Positions 7,185-14,385 of a stretch of DNA of 14,385 nucleotides are shown here, in pieces. The notes beneath the pieces were generated by a model that was not told the DNA's origin, did no database searches, and saw nothing but the letters and a program-made list of their open reading frames with translations. The stretch spans positions 1-14,385 of the forward strand of contig FJUW01000115.1 of assembly GCA_900074885.1 (NCBI GenBank). The letters are read 5' to 3'. The first letter of the stretch is position 1. Each line of letters opens with the position of its first letter. This DNA comes from Rhynchosporium graminicola (taxonomy: Eukaryota > Ascomycota > Leotiomycetes > Helotiales > Ploettnerulaceae). Made by a program: the position numbers and the translations under genes.

Positions 7185-10100
7185 ATAGTAAGAGATAATA
7201 ATAACCCCGAGGTTAGTGCTTTCGATACACCTGCGAACTCCGGTAAGGACCTACTAGACCCGGAGACTATACGGAAATAGAGAGAAAGTCTTATCAGATA
7301 AATTAAGAGCTCTAACTATATAGATAGACCCTTATACTCCTTATTTAAGGAGATATATAAAGGTTAGATAGTAGACTCTTTTAAGTCTATTAAGAAATCG
7401 TTAAATAATAACCTTATATTTACCCTATATACTAAAGGCGTATTTATCGAAGAAGGCGACGAACCTGCGCAGGAGCTATATAAGCTTCTATATACTCCAT
7501 AGAATACTATACGTAGTAGCTAGACTTTAAAGGAGCTAGAGAGCATAGTAGGTGAGAAGATACTCTCTGAATAGCTATAGTATATAGTATTAGACCTACT
7601 TATACTAGAGAAGATATCTGCGTAGTAATAGCGAGATAAGAGAGAAAAGGAGATAATAAACGATATAGCTACTTAATAAGACGAATTAGAGTATAAGAGA
7701 TCAAAGAAGGAGTTCTATAGACTGCGATAAAGACGTTATACTATACTCGGCTTACTTCCTATCAGCGAATTCGACTTTAATAAAGAATACTATAAACCTC
7801 TATAATACGACTAAGATTCTACCGAAGGAGTATAGTAATATAAAGAGATCTCCTCTAACTAGAATAGAGAAGAGTAGCGATACTATAGAAAGCGTATACT
7901 AAAGAATACGGGAAGTAGAGGAGGAGGAGCTAGAGGAGAAAGCTACTAAGGAGAAGAAAGCTACTAAAGAGGAGAAGGGGGAGGAGGAGAAGGCTACTAA
8001 GGAGAAGGAGGAGGAGGAGAAGGCTACTAAGGAGCTAGAGGAGGAGAGTATTATAATATAGTATAGAAGGAGAAGAAGTCGTATAGAAAGGAGATCGCTA
8101 GCTTCTCTCGTATATTTCTAGAAGAGATGAAATTCAAGGGAGATAGAGATAGCTTTAGTAGTAAGGTCAGAATATTCTACGACGCTTACTTAAGAGCCGA
8201 GATTCTACCGGAGGAGTATAGTAAGGCGTTTCTATTAATACTAAAAGGCGCTACTCTCTAATACTACTATTACGATCTGAATAGTATCCCTAGAACCTCT
8301 CTGATTATCAGATTCGATACTATACTAAAGAATATAATAGATTAGTTTAAGAGCGAGGAGTTTAGTAGATCTTCTCTAACTATATAGAATCTTCTTACTC
8401 TTGAATCGATTAAGGAAAAGAACCCTAGAAAGACGACTTTAGAGTGCTTTAATATACTCTTTACGTAGATTAGAGAGCTATATTATAGTATACCCTTTGA
8501 ATTACGCTATAAGAAGTTCGTTATAAATAAGATTATTACTACTTACTAAAGCTCGGAAGCTTACTAAATTACTCTAGCTTAACTTATAACTTCTACTGAA
8601 AAGACGATTACTTCTATTAGAACATCTATCGTTAACTATAAACACGTATACCCTATAACTAGTACTACCTTTTATACTAATCGAAAATTCCGAAGCGATT
8701 CCGATAAAGGATAAGTATATAGAGAGAAGGAGAAAGGAGATAGTAAAAGGCGATTCAGAATATAAAAAGAAAAGAAGATAAATACGCTAGATAAGCAAGG
8801 TAACGCTAAGAAGTACTAGGTATATAATACTACAGATCATATGTCTTTCGACTATATAATAGAAGAAAGAGAGAAAGCTAAGGAGAAGTTCAAGGCGAAG
8901 AACTCTTCTAAGTTCAAAGGTAACTTTAGAAAAGTCTTTAAGAAAGTATATAGATAATACGTCGCAGAGTACGAGAGTATAGAAGACGAGTATATAGCTA
9001 CTACCTTTACCTCATGCGAAGCCGGGAGTAATATAGACTACGATTCTGATAACGAAAAGCCGGAAGCTCTATTTATAACTTCTATAGGACTTATCTCAGT
9101 AGAAGCCGTATAGCTAATAATAGAAACCCTAGTAAATACAGCTTTTAAGTACCTAATAGATACTGCCGAAGAAGCTACAGAGGAGGACCGCACCGCAGAG
9201 ATAATAATAAGTAGTCCCTAATATAATTCGTTAGTTTTCTATAGAATTATAATCGATACTAGAGTAGTAAAGGTATCTATAGTAAGTAAAGGTTAATATG
9301 AAGCCTATAAGGCTCTATATAAAGCTGAACTCTTACTTTCCCGTGGAATAAACGTTAAATTCAGTATTAGTAAAGCTACTTCTATTAGTATAGTAATTAT
9401 ACTTTCTCTAATTAGAAAGATCTAATTTGAGGTTATAGCTACAGATACCCTGTTTCTACTCTATTTAGATGATATAGATAAGCTCAGAGTTATATTAGAT
9501 AATCTTCGTAATATACTTATCACGCTATAGGGAGATATACTAGTAGTATAGAGATTCGGCTACCTCTTCTTACTTTAGAAGGAGTTACTTAAGATATATA
9601 TTATAGAGTATTTCTAGTTAAATATAAGAGTATATACGAAGACGGATTTACGTCGACTTTACTACTGATTCGGATACCCCTTAGTAAGAAAGCTAGAAGA
9701 TTTACTATAATAAGCTAGTTACGAGTATAACTCAGGGGTACTAAAGGAGCTTATTAAGCTCTATAAGTACTACTAGCTTTACGGAAGATCACTAGGCAGA
9801 TTCAAGTTCAAGCTCTATGGTACTAATAATATATACTTTAATTACGAAGTTATAATCGATATTATATAACTAGACGGTCGATAAGTCTTATATATAGTCG
9901 ATTAAGTTACTACCTTCTAGAATAGAGGTTTTCTTACTAATATATCTGCAGAATATGTATAGAACTGATTTAAGTAAGTATAGATAGATACTTACCTTAG
10001 ACTACTTGATTTTATTATTATAGACGCAGGTACGTAATTTAAGTCAAAGAAATTCGTATAGAGTGCTAAGACAGAAGGTTCTATAGTTAAAGTTATACCT

Positions 10101-12308
10101 ATAGAGGCTTACTACTCTATTAGCAAGGTAGAGAGATACTATAGCCCTCTGAAGAGAGCTTATACGATAATTCGAAAGGAGTTACTATACCTTAGTCAAG
10201 ATATAGCACTATAGATAGTATTCTACGTAATTAACTATATTTCTGGACCTAGTGGAATTATACTTATTTTACTAGTATTTAGAGTATACCCAAGAATAAT
10301 AGAGATAGATACCCCTTTACTATCAGTCTCCTAATGAGCTGCTATACTTCATAAGGCTATAGAAGTGATTCGTAAGCTATAGAGTCGTCGGTAAGTTAAT
10401 AGCGCCCTGAATACTCGGAATAGACCGAGTTCTATAGTAGTAAGAGACCTTCTATTAAACTCTCTAGTACTAGTTTAGAGAGAGAAAGGCTTCTAGGATA
10501 GACCTTAGCTACTTATTTCTAAAGATAGAGAGAACTAAATAGTAGAAATCGATAGTAGACTAACGACCTTTCGCTCTACGTCAATTAAACTATAGTACGA
10601 AGAAGAAATCGATTCTGATAAACTAGAGGGTATTTTACCTGAAATTATACTCTTACTATCACTTAGTACTACTAAGTCAAATCGACTTATACTAGTACTA
10701 AAGAAGTAACCTTATCGAGATCGACGAAAGCTAATCCGATTCAGAGATAATAATAAATTATTTATTAGTTCCCTAATAGTAGAACCTTAATACGCTACGT
10801 TAAGACGTAAGGAGATTAATAGTCTAATTACTATAGGGATCTTTAAATTAGTCTATAAAGACGAATTACTAGCCGGAGCTAGGGTTTTTAATACTAAATT
10901 CATCGACTAGACTAAATTTAAGGGTATATAGAAAGCCTACGAGAAGTCTAGACTAGTTATAGAAGTATATAATAACTCTGGAAAGAACTAAGTACTTACT
11001 ACGTTACTAACTATTCAACGAGTTAGCTAATAACTACTACTAGTATACGTAGTTATGCACCCTGAGTTTAAAGTATATAGCTATAATATTATATAAGCTT
11101 ATACTTAGTCTATATTATACCTAATACGTGACTTCTTCGTACGCTCTCTAAAGGAGATTCTGACTTAGCTATATTGGTTTTTACAATACGTTAGGCCTAT
11201 ATATAGTATACTAGAGTCAGCGAACTATTAGTTTAGTATACACTATAGATATAAGGTCAAGAAGCTCTATATAGTACTATCGACGTTCGATACGTATCTA
11301 TTATCTATTTCAGGTAATAAAGCTAGTATAAGAGCTCTTAGTCTTCAGATTAACGATACTTTCTTCGTCGATAATAAGACCTTTATAGATACAGAAGAAA
11401 GAGAAATATAGAAAGCTAGATTTAAATCGAACGAGAGAGAGCAATTAACTACTTTATACCTAATTAACTTTAATAGAGGTTATATTACCTTAGAAACTAA
11501 CGGCTCTATTCGACTGTCTTAATAATCGTACGATAAGATACTAAGAATAATTAAGAAAGAACTAGTTAATCTTACTAACTCCTATAGAGGTATACGATAA
11601 GGTCTTACCTAAATTGAGCAATTTGCCGCCTAGAGAGCTAGAGGTTTATATCTAGTAACTATTTCTTAGCCGGAAGTATCGTTTGATATCTCTTTTGCTA
11701 TATAAACTATAAATCCGATAGAGAAAGACTTTAAGCTCTTAAATAAGAGAATCTTATAGTAAAAGCTTAACTATAATAAAAGTTTCCGATACGTTAAATT
11801 AGATAAGAAGTCTCTGAAACTTATTATATTTACTAATAGTTTATTTACTAATTTGAAAGACTTCTACTCTTAAATTAGTTACGTCTACGTACTTATAGAT
11901 AAGTATAATAAGGTAAACGTTATTTACTAGTCTTCAGTTTACTATAAGAGAGTTACTAGATCTATACTAGCCTCTAAACTATACGCTATATCAGAAGGTT
12001 TTAATATAGCTAGTGCTATTAAGACTACTATCGAACAGATTATAGAGATTATAGTACTACCTTTAGTTATAGTTACTGATTCTAAGTCTTTATACGACTA
12101 CGTAGTACGACTTAATACTATAAGAGAGAAGAGATTAATAATTAACTTTATATATCTACGTTAGGCGTACGAAAGAAAAGAGATATCAGAGGTAATTTAG
12201 GTAGTAGGGCTAGATAACCCTGCGGATACGATAACTAAGACAAATTGAAATAGAGCTCTAAAGGAGCTATTGCATACGAATTAATTACTTATTAAGCCTA
12301 TAGAATAA
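7185..12308 (+). pseudogene. Copia Gag-Pol polyprotein, RIP-killed
   Basis: One frame (codon starts divisible by 3) runs about 1,700 codons with no indel detected at the points I checked. Stops are mostly TAA/TAG at Gln/Trp sites; a few are TGA (Trp or CGA-Arg). The start is inferred at ATA 7185, read as a mutated ATG before 'VRDNNNPE'. Gag covers about 7185-9000 with a Gly-rich tract (7911-8042) and a zinc knuckle reduced to an 'H' near 8840. Protease has 'DTR' at 9255-9263 where DTG is expected. Integrase: His/Cys finger residues are changed to Tyr (9660-9677 on), but the triad Asp 9858, Asp 10023, Glu 10131 is kept. RT runs about 10810-11560 with 'QAYTQS' (Gln codons now stops) and its Asp changed to Asn at 11085; 'INDT' at 11349 stands where TDDT is expected. 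RNase H is about 11810-12240, with 'TDSKSLYD' from 12075. Confidence 0.92.
7911..8042 (+). repeat. Gly/Tyr/Gln-rich (RGG-like) repeat tract within Copia Gag
   Basis: In the gag frame this reads Arg-Gly-Gly runs and repeats of the type 'G-E-G-Y-(Q)-G', with TAA at the Gln position; the unit GAAGGCTACTAA recurs. Before RIP some GAA/GAG codons may have been GGA/GGG. RGG/GYG tracts bind nucleic acids in other proteins, so a role in RNA binding by Gag is plausible but not shown. The +1 frame gives a Glu/Lys-rich reading, which I regard as a shadow. Confidence 0.65.
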
Positions 12309-12524
12309 GTAGATAGAGGGAATTTAGATAACTTGAAGCCGGAAGAGAGCCTATAAGGCGTTTAGTTCAGTTATCTAATCTTTGGACCTAATCACGTGGA
12401 AACCTATATACTATATAATACTTCTGCACGAGTAGTACGAAGGTACTACTCTTATTAGAAGGTAAAAAGCGTTACTTTCATATAGAGAAGTAGATAGCTT
12501 GGAGCTACTTCAAAGTACTCCTAG
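12309..12524 (+). other. Copia 3' untranslated stretch
   Basis: Between the last RNase H-linked codons and the 3' LTR. No domain is recognisable. It contains TTCGAAGGTACTACT-like sequence and a second CACGTG (about 12394). No clear polypurine tract precedes the LTR. Confidence 0.55.
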
Positions 12525-12717
12525 TGTTAGTCTATAGTCACGTGTTAGTCGAGTATCTGCGCCGAGGTTTAGCCGGCTAGATATATCTCCCTTACGGAGT
12601 CTCGACTACCTAGGAAAGACAGCCACGATACAATAGATAATACTACTACTATTATCACTATACTTTAGCTCACGCAGACTACTTGATAGTACGTACTACG
12701 ACAGAGTGATACTAACA
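12525..12717 (+). repeat. Copia 3' LTR (193 bp)
   Basis: Starts TGTTAG and ends CTAACA, followed by the TTATA target duplication. It keeps several CpA/TpG sites that are TpA in the 5' LTR, and has TpA at some sites still CpA/TpG in the 5' LTR. It is repeated at 13646-13838 because of the duplicated contig end. Confidence 0.93.
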
Positions 12718-12722
12718 TTATA
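12718..12722. repeat. Target-site duplication, right copy (TTATA) of the Copia element
   Basis: Directly follows the 3' LTR and equals 6527-6531. Confidence 0.92.
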
Positions 12723-13007
12723 ATACCTTATAATACTATCTTGAATTTTCCACTCTTCTAAGGCTTTAGATAAAACCTTAAACATATACTTTCCGGAGTG
12801 AGGTTCGCTTAAATAAGCCATACTAATAGCGTATGACTTAAGCTTAAAGCTACTATTAATATAATGACTATAATAATAATTAGTATAATAATAGTAATTA
12901 ATAATAATATAAGGAAACTCACATAGTAACCCCTAGATAAGAGTCTTAGTTTATAGCAGTCCACGCGTCTAGAGTTAAAGAAAAATAGCCCTTCTCTCTA
13001 ATATTTA

Positions 13008-13008
13008 N
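13008..13008. other. Assembly join (single N)
   Basis: The N lies exactly between two near-identical 1120-bp copies, the same pattern as at 5603. Confidence 0.92.
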
Positions 13009-14128
13009 CGTACTTATAGATAAGTATAATAAGGTAAACGTTATTTACTAGTCTTCAGTTTACTATAAGAGAGTTACTAGATCTATACTAGCCTCTAAAC
13101 TATACGCTATATCAGAAGGTTTTAATATAGCTAGTGCTATTAAGACTACTATCGAACAGATTATAGAGATTATAGTACTACCTTTAGTTATAGTTACTGA
13201 TTCTAAGTCTTTATACGACTACGTAGTACGACTTAATACTATAAGAGAGAAGAGATTAATAATTAACTTTATATATCTACGTTAGGCGTACGAAAGAAAA
13301 GAGATATCAGAGGTAATTTAGGTAGTAGGGCTAGATAACCCTGCGGATACGATAACTAAGACAAATTGAAATAGAGCTCTAAAGGAGCTATTGCATACGA
13401 ATTAATTACTTATTAAGCCTATAGAATAAGTAGATAGAGGGAATTTAGATAACTTGAAGCCGGAAGAGAGCCTATAAGGCGTTTAGTTCAGTTATCTAAT
13501 CTTTGGACCTAATCACGTGGAAACCTATATACTATATAATACTTCTGCACGAGTAGTACGAAGGTACTACTCTTATTAGAAGGTAAAAAGCGTTACTTTC
13601 ATATAGAGAAGTAGATAGCTTGGAGCTACTTCAAAGTACTCCTAGTGTTAGTCTATAGTCACGTGTTAGTCGAGTATCTGCGCCGAGGTTTAGCCGGCTA
13701 GATATATCTCCCTTACGGAGTCTCGACTACCTAGGAAAGACAGCCACGATACAATAGATAATACTACTACTATTATCACTATACTTTAGCTCACGCAGAC
13801 TACTTGATAGTACGTACTACGACAGAGTGATACTAACATTATAATACCTTATAATACTATCTTGAATATTCCACTCTTCTAAGGCTTTAGATAAAACCTT
13901 AAACATATACTTTCCGGAGTGAGGTTCGCTTAAATAAGCCATACTAATAGCGTATGACTTAAGCTTAAAGCTACTATTAATATAATAACTATAATAATAA
14001 TTAGTATAATAATAGTAATTAATAATAATATAAGGAAACTCACATAGTAACCCCTAGATAAGAGTCTTAGTTTATAGCAGTCCACGCGTCTAGAGTTAAA
14101 GAAAAATAGCCCTTCTCTCTAATATTTA
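13009..14128. repeat. Duplicated contig end, right copy (1120 bp), with a second copy of the Copia 3' end
   Basis: It begins mid-codon in the Copia RNase H without any element boundary, has the same 3' LTR (13646-13838) and the same hAT flank, then continues into the hAT N-terminal exons. An independent insertion would not share the same flank, so this should be collapsed with 11888-13007. Confidence 0.92.
13989..14043 (-). other. hAT intron 2 (55 bp; second copy at 12868-12922)
   Basis: GTGAGT donor, ATACTAAT branch-like site, TATAG acceptor. Splicing joins 'LGVT' to 'HYINSSFKL' through a split Ile codon. The same intron occurs at 12868-12922 because of the duplicated contig end. Confidence 0.82.
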
Positions 14129-14220
14129 GATCTAGTTCTTCTTGAATTATATTTCTTCTCTCCTTATAGATACTATTTAAATAATCGTGAAGTATCTTGT
14201 TATAAAGAAGAGGGGATTGC

Positions 14221-14272
14221 CTATTATAAAGTTAGTAAATTACTATTATTAATATATATAAGAGCGACTTAC
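14221..14272 (-). other. hAT intron 1 (52 bp)
   Basis: On the minus strand it starts GTAAGT, has TACTAAC (plus-strand GTTAGTA at 14231-14237) and ends TAATAG. Splicing joins '...YLNE' to 'QSPLLYN' in frame; unspliced, the frame hits stops. Confidence 0.85.
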
Positions 14273-14385
14273 TCGTTTAAGTAAAGAGTTAATTCTCTAA
14301 AAGAAGTACTTGAAATACTTCTAAAAGATAGATTATTTTCGATAATAAATCGTATTAATAGCGACTTATATCTCTTTAAATTAAA

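Larger units (their letters stand above)
6532..12717 (+). mobile_element. Complete Ty1/Copia LTR retrotransposon, RIP-mutated
   Basis: The element is 6,186 bp, with 193-bp LTRs (6532-6724 and 12525-12717), 5-bp target duplications (TTATA) and one gag-pol frame in the order Gag, protease, integrase, RT, RNase H. Integrase before RT defines Copia. The 3' LTR keeps TGTT...AACA; the 5' LTR end was changed to AATA. It is inserted in intron 3 of the hAT gene on the opposite strand. I could not recognise a tRNA primer site after the 5' LTR or a clear polypurine tract before the 3' LTR; both may have been altered by mutation. Confidence 0.95.
6482..12726 (-). other. hAT intron 3 (54 bp before insertion), now holding the Copia element
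   Basis: Donor GTATTA starts at 12726 and the acceptor ATATAG ends at 6482, with AACTAAC just upstream of the acceptor. Removing 6532-12717 and one TTATA copy leaves a 54-bp intron. Splicing joins '...DSII' to 'SITRDNASSN' through a split Ser codon, the expected hAT motif. The donor half is also present at 13839-13847 in the duplicated copy. Confidence 0.82.
11888..13007. repeat. Duplicated contig end, left copy (1120 bp)
   Basis: Matches 13009-14128 at an offset of 1121. The two differences I found are 12747 (T, against A at 13868) and 12866 (G, against A at 13987). It covers the Copia RNase H, 3' LTR, target duplication, hAT exon 3, intron 2 and part of exon 2. Confidence 0.92.
4677..14385 (-). 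pseudogene. hAT-family transposase gene, multi-intron, broken by three LTR insertions
   Basis: Read right to left on the minus strand. After removing introns, the Copia element, the solo LTR and the two duplicated contig ends, the exons are 14273-14385, 14044-14220, 12727-12867, 6252-6481, 6081-6205, 5726-6024, 5189-5391, 4739-4893 and 4677-4690: roughly 1.45 kb, 480 codons. hAT landmarks in order: 'FIIENNLSF'; 'SLTLDAWTA' with the first catalytic Asp (14088-14090); 'EPHSGKY'; 'ITRDNASSNDT' with the second Asp (6469-6471); the C..H box 'CLAHVLNLII' (6373-6384); 'DxKTRW' across intron 5; 'YPTIYYLVPEVY'; and an acidic 'DEEFDELDVYL'. The start codon, any zinc finger, and the C-terminal dimerisation region with the catalytic Glu lie outside the window. 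It has scattered stops, mostly Gln/Trp positions, plus one likely frameshift near 6091-6094. Stops are far fewer than in the LTR elements. Confidence 0.85.

Noticed and set aside
7915..8045. A Glu/Lys-rich coiled-coil protein encoded by the GAG-rich stretch
   Set aside because: That reading is in a different frame from the conserved Gag and runs into stops soon after; the gag frame gives a Gly/Tyr/Gln repeat.
13646..13838. A third Copia LTR, suggesting a second element or a solo LTR
   Set aside because: It lies in the duplicated contig end and shares the same upstream RNase H and the same hAT flank as 12525-12717, so it is almost surely the same locus.
1..14385. Short open reading frames on both strands as possible host or effector genes
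   Set aside because: All sizeable stretches are explained by Gypsy, Copia or hAT; remaining short frames have no recognisable start context, domain or signal peptide.
1..14385. CRISPR array, tRNA, rRNA or prokaryotic operon
   Set aside because: No regularly spaced repeats, no tRNA-like fold noticed, and the content is fungal transposons with spliceosomal-type introns.

Overview
The window looks like a piece of AT-rich, transposon-filled heterochromatin from a filamentous ascomycete (Pezizomycotina; I cannot name the genus). The main evidence is the base pattern. CpA and TpG are almost gone and TpA is in large excess, while CpG is common. In-frame stops fall almost only where the element families have Gln (CAA/CAG) or Trp (TGG). 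This is the mark of repeat-induced point mutation (RIP). I see no host gene, tRNA, rRNA or working open reading frame. Everything I can identify is a dead transposable element.

Layout: the oldest layer is a hAT-family DNA transposon on the minus strand, from the right edge of the window down to 4677. Its transposase is readable only after removing eight short introns of 46-56 bp, each AT-rich with a TACTAAC-like branch site. Three LTR insertions break it. (1) A Ty3/Gypsy chromovirus on the plus strand covers 1-4676. The window opens inside its protease, and RT, RNase H, integrase and a chromodomain follow in one frame to a stop beside a polypurine tract, then the 3' LTR, which carries a 111-bp tandem duplication. 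(2) A solo LTR of the same Gypsy family lies at 4907-5149 with a perfect 5-bp target duplication (ACTAG), inside hAT intron 7. (3) A complete Ty1/Copia element on the plus strand lies at 6532-12717, with 193-bp LTRs, a perfect 5-bp target duplication (TTATA) and one gag-pol frame of about 5.1 kb, inside hAT intron 3.

Assembly caution: two single N bases (5603 and 13008) are each flanked by nearly identical direct copies that meet exactly at the N: 283 bp (5320-5602 and 5604-5886) and 1120 bp (11888-13007 and 13009-14128). Collapsing each pair restores the hAT gene and its introns, so these look like unmerged contig overlaps. The second Copia RNase H/3' LTR at 13009-13838 is therefore probably not a second element. 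The true locus would be about 1.4 kb shorter.

The parts do not work together as a pathway. They form a nested record of insertion, LTR-LTR recombination and RIP. The least ordinary observations are the intron-rich hAT gene, the two LTR insertions that both fall in its tiny introns, a Gly/Tyr/Gln-rich RGG-like tract in the Copia Gag, and a long hairpin just downstream of the Copia 5' LTR.
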